Source of the DNA: Sebastes aleutianus
Taxonomy: Eukaryota > Chordata > Actinopteri > Perciformes > Sebastidae
Assembly: GCA_916700875.1 (NCBI GenBank)
Contig: CAKAKS010000004.1
Location: 15,983,444 to 16,047,443 of the forward strand
Direction: 5' to 3'
Length of the DNA stretch: 64,000 nt
Position numbers and translations under genes: made by a program. Positions 12,001 to 24,400 of this stretch are shown piece after piece. The notes under the pieces were generated by a model. That model did not search any database, had not been told where the DNA came from, and saw nothing but the letters and a program-made list of their open reading frames with translations. Within the stretch, counting starts at the first letter, position 1. Every line of letters starts with the position of its first letter.

Positions 12001-15000
12001 CTTTCCAAATTATAATTTTTTTTTACTAGGGCTGTCAATCGATTCAAATATTAATGATAAGATTTATGATAGATATTTATGTGATTAATCACAAATTAAT
12101 CACACATTTTTCATCTTTTTCTTTCTTAAAGGGAGATTTGCCAAGTATTTAATACTCTTATCAACATGGGAGTGGACAAATATGCTTGTTTTATGCAAAT
12201 GTATGTATACATTTATTGTTGGAAATCAATTAAAAACACAAAACGAGGACAAATATTGTCCAGAAACCCTCACAGGTACTGCATTTAGCATAAAAATATG
12301 CTAAAATCATAACATAACAAACTCAAGCCCAATAGGTAACAACAACTGTCAGTGTGTCAGTGTGCTGACTTGACTATGACTTGCCCCAAAACTGCATGTG
12401 ATTATCATAAAGTGGGCATGTCTGTAAAGGGGAGACTTGTGGGTACCCATAGAACCCATTTTCATTCACATATCTTGAGGTCAGAGGTCAAGGGATCCCT
12501 TTGAAAGTGACCATGACAGTTTTTCCTCTCCAAAATGTAGCACATGTTTGGAGCAACAAGCTAGTATGACATGGTTGGTACCAATGGATTCCTTAGGTTT
12601 TGTAGTTTCTTATGTTACCAGTATCTTCACTCTTGCTTTAAAACTGAGCCCGCTACAACCTCTGGAAGATGGATTGCATTAATGCGTTAAAGAAATAAAT
12701 GGCGTTGAAATGAATTTGCGTTAACATGTTATTATCACGTTAACTTTGACAGGCCTAATAGCTATACATGAACTCTTCAAACGGAGGCAAATGTCATCTT
12801 TGAAGGAAAATCTTTACTTTCATGCACACTGGAAGTACAAAATATGCATGACCTTTTCGCACAAACCACATCTCACTTGTCTCTTAGATTTAAAACATGT
12901 TGAGCTTCTTTTTATCTACATCTCCTTTGTGACTGCATGCTTTACCTTTGATAAGGAAACTCAAAGAGTAATTGTTTCTACCTTGATACCGTTATATTTT
13001 TACCTTGATCTGTGTTTTATAAAAGGAAGTTTGCACATTCAGCACATAACACAAAAGACATCTTGAGGTGCGGTAAAACATAGTCACGACTTAGACTGTT
13101 AAAACTATCTTTCAGCCCAACAGTGACAGACTTTTACAATCTTATGTAATGATAAAAACATAATTTTCTTCTAAACTCTCAATTTCAGGTTTAACTGAAA
13201 TGGTATTACATGTATTTAGTACAGACTTTAAACTCTACAAATGTGCTTTTAACATGTACTTCTGATTATAAAGGGCTAATCCAGTACACTAAAACAAACA
13301 TGGAATTTGACAAACACCTTCATATGTTTTCAGCATAAGAATAATCAACTATTCATTATTTCTGTGCTATTTTACAACTAAAGTGGATGTTTTTCTCGGC
13401 AGTCCCACTTGCGAGTCGACTAAGCTACATCACAGCAATTATTTTTTTATTGTGAGAACAGAACACTGCTGCTCATCTGATTATACGCTTTGCATCTATA
13501 ATCATAGAATAGAAAAGAGTCTTTGTGTTTCTCATAACATTTATGATAAACCAAAAAGATTAAAAAAAAAAGTGTTTTTTTAGAACTTTTCTGCAAAAGC
13601 AAACTTCTTAATAAAATCTCAGTAATAGAAAAAGCGTCTCAGTGAAGGTTTGATAAACTTGTGTTGTGCCGGCGCTGCTGATAAGGATGACATTGCCATG
13701 CAAATACTGCCGGAAATTCAAACTCAAAGCAAATATAATGAGATGGAAACGGCTTGACATAAACTCCTCTGGAGAGAGAAACAGACACGGACTGAGACTG
13801 CGGCTCACCTAAATCTCTCTAAATCTGCAACTTCAAAAACAAAAGTAAAACTCCTTCGTACCCCTAGTTTAGCTCCCTCGTTGATCTTTTTTTACTTTCT
13901 TCCTGACTCACTTTCTGAATCTCAATCTCCACACATGTATACGCTGGCTCTGGTGGCAGGCTGATGTCTGCTGAGCGTTCTCCTTTTTGACATTTTCAGG
14001 TTAAGAGGACACTCGTAAAGTCTGACTGATATGACCTGAGGGAGCAGCATGAAATGTCTGTCTGTCTGTCTACCTATCCACATCTGTGAAATGAAAACCA
14101 ATATTTGACTTTCGAATAAAGTATAACTTCAGAAATATTCTTTAGCCATGTTGGCAACATCCAGACTGAAATATCTCAACAACAATTGGGTTGCATAACT
14201 AAAATGCTAACACTAAAATGGCTGCGTCCGAAACCACGTACTAAGCACTACATACCCAATACTTCTGTGTGAATAAAGTAGTAGTATGTATCTTTTTTGG
14301 ACACACTGAGCAGTAATTTATGTCGTCACTTTCTAAGAGCCTCATTGCCGATTGGAGACGTGTAACCATGGTATCCCGTGCCGACCTCCAAAACGACGAT
14401 TTGTGAGAATCAAAGTCTGAATTGATTTAAAAAAGATTTATTACGTCTAGTTACGCCAAGTTAAATCTACTTACAATTAAATTGAAGCGTTACTGATGTT
14501 ACAGAGCTGTCCGTCAACGTCTGCTATGAATGTTGTCGTCACTGCCGCATTGCATTTTGGGATATTTATGTCGCCATAGTGTCCAGCGTTGCATACTGTA
14601 ATATTTAACCGCAAATAGTATGCAATTCATTTTAGCTTTTCTGCTGAGGAAAAGGTCAAGGTATCCCAACACTTGAGTTTTCAAATGAATGTTTCTCCTA
14701 ATCTTACAGCAGATTGACTGCAAATTGACTCATAATTGGAACCTATTGCCTATTACGGACAACTAAATATAGGATATAAGATGTCTGTGTATTGAGTTTC
14801 CAGGTAGACAGAGACAAATAGGCCTATACTTAATAAGCAAAAATCAATATCCACCAGAGCTCCAGCAAGCTGATGCCATTCAGGTGAAATCTGAATACAT
14901 GCATCATCACTCAGGCATGTCTAATCAATCATCCCCTTCACCTGAATCATGAGGGATTCTGTATCTCGGAGCACCACTGGATATGTTTCACTCAATTTAA

Positions 15001-18000
15001 TGACAGGTTTTCCACAGAGATAACAAGCAAAAATACAAGCTAGAGTCAAAGAAATGATTTTGTCTTTGTACTACCTCCTCTGCTTATCATCAATGAAAAA
15101 TAGTCATTTACAGCAGGAATGACCTGCAAGTTTTGTTGCAAATGATGATGCATCCATGTGTGAAAAGAGATGTTATCTCAGGTGAACATGACCCAGCTTG
15201 GTGGAGTCACCTTTTTCTCTGCAAATGGCTCGATGCTGTGGTCGATGACGGTGCTCCACTGACGTGTTGTTCTGTCACACACAAGAAAATGTCGTGATTC
15301 ATTCATGACATCATCCTGATGAAAACGTTCCTCCTGCATGATAATATACAGATTAAACTGTCAGCGGTGGATATGAGACTCTCAGAAGTGGCAGTCTGCT
15401 TCCTCTTCTCTGGCATTTGTGGATCCAATATTGTTGATTCTTCTCTTTCTGTGTAAAGAAAAACAAATCTAAAAGTAATCTTAACAGATTATATCACCAG
15501 TATTTGGGCAGCAGAACAAACAGCGTCTGTTTATATGCTGACAACATTGTCCTGTTACTGTTTAATCATTTGTTCCAAACTAAACAAGAATTCCTCTCGA
15601 TTCATTTTTTTTCAGGCAGGATTAAGAATAATAGTGTGTACTGTAGTTTTAGTAGAGTATTGCCTTATTTTTACAACATTTAGATTATGTTTTTTAATTT
15701 TTTTAGAACTAAATAAAGCATATAAACTTCCTTAGACCAAATTAGAAAAGTCGCCGTCTAAAAAAAAGAAGAGAATCCATAATTATCCGTTGCTATGATC
15801 ATGTTATTGAATGAATATTAAATGTTTAAATACCATACTAGAAACACATTTTTTGGGATATGCATTTATTGACATTGTGTTGGATTGATTTTCATATTCA
15901 TTTATGCATTTATATTTCGTAGTTGTCACAGTTTGATGCGTATAGGTCCACTTACCAAGCTGCCGTATTTGATGAGTTGGGAGTGAGAGCAGGCTGGCTG
16001 CAGAGACATTCTGCTCTGCACATGAAAAGAAAGCAAAACCTTTTGAATGAAGAGTCTTTTAAAATCCGTACATGTGTAAAACCTTTAAAGCTGTTACAAT
16101 ACTCTGTCTGTGAAATGGCCTTGAGTCCAGGTGAAGTCGTTCTGCCATTCTGCAATGCAGCATATAAAGCTGTTGAAAAGACTGAGGCTTACCGCCCTGA
16201 CTACAAATGAGTGGGTCTGGAAGATGACTTCAAATCTACTTTAGTCCGTGTTTCCATTCAGGATCTTCGGCCCATGCTTTCCTACAGCACCACTTCCAAA
16301 AAAGCTCTGAAGTGTGTTAGTGTGCACCAGACATCCATGAAAGTGGTTAATAAAGGAATGGATTGAGGAGAAAATAGAAGAAGATGGGAGGGCAATTCAC
16401 AAACATCATCCCAGCATGACGTTCAAATCCAGCCACAGCATCGACCATAGAAAACACATTTCAATCACATGGCCTTTCCCTGACTGAGCAGCTCTTCTAC
16501 ACACCAACCTCCTGCTGCTGCTTCCCTCCACAGATCATCGCCTGTATATAACATTTGATCCTAATTGACTACGTTTATACAGAGCAACGCGGCCGTCGGT
16601 CACATTGTGGTTAAGGTCTCATTGAGGTTAAGCTGTTTACGCTAACCCCGATGCCCTACAGTGAATAAACCATTATTTAAACCCCATGAATAAACCAAAT
16701 AACAGTATTTCTGGTGCTCCTCTCTCAGAGCGGTCCACCTGCAATAGAGTACAAAAAGTATGTCTTTGGCAGATAAATAGCAGGTTATCATAAGAAAATG
16801 ATAACCTGTGTGTAACCTTTCTATCTTGTGACCTTTTTTTGATTAAATCTAACATAGTGACATGCACAGATGTCTTGACTACAGAGGCTCATGTAAGTAA
16901 TCCACAAAAGAAGCAAAAGAAATTGGCAACAACAAAAAATAATGCCAAAGAATAAACACAATCCCATTGGATAGAGAATCAATATCAATAAATGAAGCAA
17001 TGTGAAGCATATTGCAGCACCACCGGAGAGGTCACGACTCTAGGTGGCCCTATTTTATTGCCTTCGTCAGGATTTAGAGAAAACAAAGAATAGAAAGAAA
17101 ATTAACAGGTAAACAGAAATAGATATATAAAGAAAATATTAAAACAAAAGTTGGATACAAAGGACAAAAATCACACTCCAGCACTACAGAACAAGACAAG
17201 CCCACAAGCTACTCTTTGAGCCTTTCTGCAGACACAGATAATGCACAAGTCAATAATGGCTCACATTAGTGAGAGAGAAGCTTTGCAGTGACCCAGCAAG
17301 CCAGTATATGAGGTCACTGACAATGTCAAAGTACGTCTCACAGCAGTAGCTGACATTGAGTTGGACCAATTTTAACTTGCAGGTAAAAGAGAAATCTCCC
17401 GTCTGGGTGGCTGTGACCTCTTTATGTCATCTCCATCTCCAGGTAACCTCTCCAAAACCTGCACCGCAGACGGCTGGACTGAGATGCATCCCATCGACAT
17501 CGCCATGAACTGCGGATACAACCTCAACAGCACCAGCGATGATGTGAGTAAAACACGGCGGTCTATAAGAGGCGGCAGCACAAAATAGCCGACGATCCCA
17601 TTGTGATTGAACCCCAGCAGCTCAGTGGGAAACCATCTCGAGACCCAGTGGGCAGGAAGAATTGAATTAGAGCATCTTTTCTCTTCTCTGTGGGTGGGTG
17701 TTGTTGTTGGGTCTTTGAGGAAAATAGCCGTTCATTGTTGGTTTCACGGTTCCCAGTGTTCGCCTTTTGTTATGAATTGCCTCAAGTGACTGGGTTAAAT
17801 ACAAGTGGCACAACAGTATAACACTCTAAAACTGATGTTATGGTGGAATAAACAGCAAATTTCGAGACATCCATAAAGAAATAGAGTTTTATTTATGGAA
17901 GTTATTATAGGAAATTTGCTTATTTGCTTTATTGCCAAGAGTTAGATGAAAAGATCAATACAACTCTTTGTGTGTTAAGTACGGAGCTGAGCTATCTGCT

Positions 18001-18412
18001 GATTAGTTTTGCAGGGGGAAAATCAGCTGTTCAAAGCTCAAAAATACATTTACCAGCAACTGTAAAGCTCACTATAAATAACACAATGTATCCTAGATTA
18101 TTTCATCTGTACATAAACGGAAATGTAAAATTGCAATTTCCATTTTTTTGCAGGTGTGTGCAGATTCTCTTGCACCAGGGCTGCACGATTATGGCCAAAA
18201 TGAGAATCACAATTATTTTAATCAATATTGATATCACGATTATTTATCACGATTATTCATTGATTTTTAGCAATAAAATATTTTTATTGCACTTTCACAT
18301 TAAAATAAACAGAGCACTGTTTTCACTTCCATGTTGTGCTACATCCCTGTTAATGTACAAATTAGGGCTGCACGATGTTGGAAAATACTGACATTGCAAT
18401 ATGTTTTTTCTG

Positions 18413-18444
<32 letters not shown>

Positions 18445-21400
18445 CAATATGAGAAAATACAGGAATATTCACCCTACCCGTTTGCTAGCTCCATTTTAAA
18501 GTTAAATGCTTCAATCTGGTGCACTTCAAGAGTGAGCTTTAGAGGTGTTGGTAGGTTCATTTTTTATCTTTGGACTGGAGACAGACAGTTTCCAGTCCGT
18601 TTCAGTCATCACCTCTATTACAATCCCGCCATAGGTGAAGGTCTTTGTGTTTCGTTAGGATGTGCGCCACTAAACGAAGCCTCTGTTGCTGCGTTGGCCT
18701 TCTACATCAGAAGCGTCAGCTCCTGTACATTCTCCTTTCGTAGACTGTTACCAGACGGATAGATTGGATAGAAACTTAAACAAGTTTACATAGTGAATTT
18801 GTGTTATCAAATGTATGTCCATATTCTTTGAACCTTTAGTGAGCCACTCAGAAGCGGGTATGGTACTTGTTGGAGCCCCCTGCTCTAAAGCTTCAGTGGA
18901 AACAAGCTGTCAACTCCACTTTGACATATTATCACCTTTTTAGTTGATATGGTGAACAGTTGTCTATTCACACATCCAGCAGATGTGCAGTAGCATTAGC
19001 ATTCATTTGGAGTCATGTCTCTGGCCACCTGAGTCCAATATTCACTCTCCACACCAACTCCCGAGGGACCTATCTCTCTCTTTAGCAGCTAAATACTCCA
19101 CTGTGTTCGGCAGTTAGTCAGACTGCGTCTGTCTGGGCTCAGAGACTGAGGAGAACTGAAGAGTCAGGTGATAATTATCAGTTGGTTGGTTTGTACTGCG
19201 AGCGACTCATTTCACATTATCCTCGACCCAGTGTAATTATAAAAATATTGATTATAGCCACTTAAACCCACAGATAGTGATATTAAACTCTGGGTAAAAA
19301 ATGTTGAACTATTCCTTTAAGCTCTAAAAATTTCATGAGCCAGAAAGCAAAAATCTTCCAATTATGTTTAAAATGAACCAACATCCTTCATTGTTTGCTG
19401 AAGCAGGCACAGCCTGCTTCAGCAAACAATGAAGCGCAACATGAAGCGCAACACACTTTTCATTGACATGGTTGCGTCGGTTTGTAATTCCTGCCTCTGT
19501 TATCTGCATTATGCATCATTAGAGGTTATTAATGTTAACCTTCAGGGTCAGGAAGAGAATAAACACATCAAATGCCGCTCTTATAATCTAAATGCAGAGA
19601 GAGCTGATCTTGTCTGTGCTGACAGAGGTGGAGCGGGGTGAAGAGTGGATGTGCACTACAGGTGGTAAAAGCTTTCTTGGTGGGCACTCTGCTCTCTCAG
19701 TTACAGAGACGGCCTCATTAGTATGCCACATAGGAAGTCAGGAGGGACTCGGCTGGTGAAGTACACTAAAAGGAATTCGATGTCCGTCTTTCTGCATACT
19801 TGATGCCTCAGTGTGCCGCAGGATGCAGCAGAGCACTTAATCTCATTTTCATCAAGCACAAAACATACAGGGCCATGGCAGCAACATTGTGAGGCTATAC
19901 TCTGAAAGGCTCCACATGTAAAATCCAGCATGCTATTACAGTATATTAGACAAGCTTGGAGAGCGTCAGCAGATCCAGTTGTACTGATTCTTTTTAGAGA
20001 GACACACACAGACTGCGGTTCAAGAAATCTTTATTTAAAATACTAAAAGGATATCGGAGTCAGGAATTATCTCACTCTGATGGTACGTATCCACAGGCTC
20101 CGTACTTTCCACGCTTCCCATTCATTGTCTATGTAAGCAGCCGTGCAATGCATTCTGGTAGCGTGGTGGCGTGATTATAGAGACGGACCGTCACGTCGCC
20201 CGCTCCTCATTTGCATAAAGTTGAGGTTTAGTCTACTTTATGCAAATCCCAGAAACTTTTAAATTAAGTATCGTCGATCCAAAATAAAGACAGATTCAGC
20301 AACAGCATGGCTTATACTCGCCTCTAATATTTTCAGAAACACATTTTGGTGAACTATTTTCATGAAATAAGAGAAGAAAGCTTCCAAATGAACCTCCATG
20401 TTGGAGCAGCAGCCCACGGAGGGAAAGTGTTCGTCCAAAGGGGTGCTGAGTGCCTTGTGTCTATAGTGGCAGCCCATCAAGCGTCCAATGCTGGGAAGCG
20501 AGGCGATCCCTCGCGTTAAAAAAGGCCCCGTGGACACGTACCATCAGAACATTACAAGGATTTTTTCCATCACAGAATTCATAGAGATAAAGAATAAAGA
20601 GGTGCTGGTGTTGCTTTTGACCCTTTATCGCTCGTGATCCCTCATTGTAATACAAGACCACGTCCTCTCGCGGCCCCTCATCACACAGTGAAGCTTTACG
20701 AGTTGTTAGAGGCAGGCAGTAAAATACAGTATTGCTCTGTAAGAAAAAAGATGAGAGAAAAGTCTGAAAAATAAACAGAATTCTGTGAGCTTTTTCTAGA
20801 CAAAACAATCTCACCTCAACGTCCACTTAGTAGTTGTTCTGGAGCTTTCGATCATATCACATGATCTTCATCAGCATGTGGAGTTTGTGGAAGAGAAACT
20901 CTTCTTAAAACTGTACTTAAGTTAAAGTGCGGAAGTATTTTCAGCAAAATGTACTTAAAGAATCTAAGTAAAGTACTGCTTTGAATGAATTATTTATCAT
21001 TACTGTGTGAAGTATATTAAATTAATAGATTGTTAATACTGATGCATCAACGTGTAAGTAAATAGCATACTAATGTAGAAGTTGGTCGAGGTGGTGTAGA
21101 TAATTTTAATTACTTTGTATACCATTAGGTAGTTTTATATGTAACATGAATTGTTATTCTTATAACCTCATCATGTGTTTTTTATGTAAAATAATATGCA
21201 AAGTATGTAAGTATTTGCAGCTGTCAAATACATGTAGTAGAGTACAATATGAGCCTCTGAAATGTAATGTAGAAGTAATAAAGTACAGATACTTTAAAAT
21301 TGTACACTTGAATAAATGTACTGACTCTAAAGTTGGGAATCACCCCTTAACTAGCAGTACAGGACTCCTTAAAACTAATGATGGAAACTTATCATAGTCA

Positions 21401-24400
21401 TTTAACCTTTTTGTTTCAGTTTCCGTCACTCTGACTTGTTTGTTTTTCTTCAGGGGAAGTTTTTCTGGCAAGTGAAGATCGGCTACACCATTGGCCACAG
21501 TGTTTCCCTCATATCTCTTACCACAGCTATTGTGATCCTCTGCATCTTCAGGTACGTAGAAAGACAGTAAGACATGTATGTAGAGAAAGTTTGGAAAACA
21601 AAAAACAGGTTTTCACTTTTGACAGCAGTTTTGTTGCTCAATAATTAACACTATTGTCTTTTATGATAATTCCTGATTGATAAACCTGTTGCCCATAATG
21701 CTGTGGGGGATAGAAACATGAAGTATAATGCTTTTATTTTTTTATTTAACCATTTCTCATGTAAAATATTATGGCTTAATTAACTTAGATCAGTAGGATC
21801 AGGTGCATACAAAAAAAAGAGAAAAAGAAAATAATAATTAAAAAAATTTATAAAAAGGCAGAAAAATAAATAAATACAATTGAAGGATCTTTTTTTTGTA
21901 GATAACATTCTTCTATTATGCTAAAAGCTCCATTGCATTCTTATTTTTCTTTACTTTAAGGGCTTTCAAATAAGAAAGAAACTCATTATGAAATACACTA
22001 AATCCACTTTTCAATTTGGAGTAAACAAAGTTTCCCAAGAATAAGAACATCTTCTTCTTTGTTACTGTCCATGACGAGTCCATAAACAATGTCCGTTTGA
22101 GAAGAAAGTATAATGTTGACAACTTGAGCCACATTTACAAAATGACATTTACTGTGTGTTTACATTATGGCAAATTGGCACCATTAAAGTTATGCCGAAT
22201 TAGCTATTAGCAGTTACTGTTTGCAGTTCATCACTATCATTTGATTAATTTGACGCTGAAGAAAACTCAAAAAACAAGTTCTGCAGTTTAAGGAGCGTCT
22301 ATTTTTCTATGATTTGCAAGCGGATTTATGGACGTGTGTTTACGACGATGATGTTCTCAGAAAGTGTAAGTCACATTGAATCTAAAAATATGTGTATCAT
22401 GTCTGTGTGTTCAGATTTGACTGAGTTATAGCTCAACCAAAGAGTACGGATTTTGATGCAAATTGCGCCAACTGGGAGACAGTAAGGGTTTTAAATAGCA
22501 TCCACGTGCACTACAGTATGTATAGAATATTTTAAAAAGAAATCTTTTGACAGGAGTTGTGTTACTATCGGCTTTTCTGATAAAACTATTTCGTTGCCTC
22601 ATGCAGTCGTTGTTTAGAAGAAGGATAAAAGGATAGAATAAAGAAGAAAAAGAACAAACAGTCACCGCTGCAGGACCCCCGTGTAGAGAGAGCAGTTTAC
22701 CATAAAGCACACTGACATTGTTGCTGCTGGTCATAAGGACAACATGACAGTTTATACATTTCATTGTCACACATCAAACACTGTGAACTGGGATTTGACT
22801 ATATGTGATCAGTGTAGCTCCAAGGCTTATGTTAAACAGAATGGCAAAAGGAAAGACACACATACTTTCAAACCTCATGATCCTTTCATGCGTTCCAGTG
22901 TCTCGATCTTTTGATGCCACATGTGTGCAGCGGTTGGGAGGATTAAAGTATAGTGGGATTAAAGAGACTGATATTTGACAAGTCGTGGATTGATTGTAAA
23001 GCTCCTCAAAGACCTTTTTGATGTCAGGAATAACTGAGATCACATGCTCTAGATAGCAAATACGTTATCTTAAAGCAGTGGTTTTCAAAGTGGGGACCGG
23101 GGACCCCCAGGGGTCCTCGAGGGCGTTCCAGGGGGTCCCCAGGAAAAAGGGGAATCATTTATTTAGTCCGCTTAAAGTGTTCATTTTGGGTCTTTTCAAG
23201 TTTTCATACATGACAACATATGGAAAAAACATTTTAAAACTACGTTAGACTAACGTTAATGGAATTTTTGTTTTGTTTTTTACTTTACACCCTTGATACT
23301 TTGCCTCGCGCGCACCGTCTGCTTTTCAGCTGGATAACTGAAGCTGATACTGCGTTCACATTGATATCATGACAGGAAAAGGAGTCATTTTCTCTGAATG
23401 AAAAAAGTATACGCATGGGGAAAGTACCTGTGGTTGAAGCGGCCCTCGTCAAGTGGATTGATAACGCCTGGTCATGTAATGCCCCCAAAGTGGAACTTTT
23501 TCAGATCCTCAACCGGCTCTGCGGCACATACAATATACAGACCGTCTCCCTCCACACCGCTACCGGGTGAGAGAATGAGCAGCCCCGGCAAGGCGCTCAT
23601 TACTTTGTATTCATGTAATAAATATACAAATGTCAATTAGACAGTAATCTGCATTAGAAATGATGCACAACAACAAAAATTTGGTAATAATAATCATCCA
23701 CTTATAGTGATTAATCTGACCCAGATAAACATGATCACTAGCGGTTTCCACTGTAATTCCATCCATAAGTAACACAATGACATAATGTATGACTATTTTG
23801 GTCATTGGTTTCATACACTTTCTGTCATAAAAAATCTAAAAGCAAAAATCCTATCAGAAGGGGGACGCTGGGACAAAACCTTATCAAATGGGGGTCTAGT
23901 TTGTGTCAGTTTAGGGGTCCTTAACGTGAAAAGGGTTGCCCTAAAGGACAATTAATAGACAATATATACAGTATATGTGCATGACTTATATAAATAATAA
24001 AGCTAATTCTCTTTATTGTATGTCATTTCTCTACCTCAGGTGTATGAGATTCAAGCTTTTAACACCCAAGAATGTTAAAAGGAGATTAAAAACAATGTCT
24101 ACATGTCTAATAGTAGATGGATGGTGTACATTTGTGTACAATTTTATTCTTCGGTGCTGCATTCTGTCACTGAAAACACTGTAAAAATCCCCACGAGTAC
24201 ACTAGCTCACTTCATCTCCAAAGTAATGTTATGCAGCAATTGTTTCCATTCTTCCATCCAAGCGTCCGTTCTCTATTGTACACCCACCTCCACGGAGAGG
24301 GAGGGAAACAGGAAATTGCTTTTTTTTTTGGTAGCATTTTTCACGTTTCTGCTGCTACACTGTGTGGGTTAGTCACTGATCAGAGCTTCTTTTCATGTTT

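Larger units (their letters stand above)
6211..17442 (+). other. Intron 3 of the receptor gene (11.2 kb)
   Basis: The longest intron. It contains the foldback element with nested SINE (8215-9251), flanking duplicate segments (8085-8214 and 9252-9405), a piece of a dispersed fish repeat (about 9610-9800), a hAT-type MITE (12027-12757), and a decayed repeat starting GGCTGCGTCCGAAACCACGT (about 14219-14640). No exon-like coding segment was found. Confidence 0.8.
17544..21453 (+). other. Intron 4 of the receptor gene (3.9 kb)
   Basis: Contains decayed hAT-type fragments starting GGGCTGCACGAT (about 18179 and 18365), a TA microsatellite (18415-18441), a perfect 23-bp-arm hairpin (19386-19434) and a repeat-like block around 20085-20235. 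No coding sequence recognised. Confidence 0.8.

Noticed and set aside
17924..18391. 155-residue open frame on the plus strand
   Set aside because: Low-complexity Ile/Leu-rich translation of an AT-rich intron containing hAT-type fragments; no homology or splice context.
19386..19434. MicroRNA precursor
   Set aside because: A perfect 23-bp stem with a 3-nt loop is too short and too perfect for a typical pre-miRNA.
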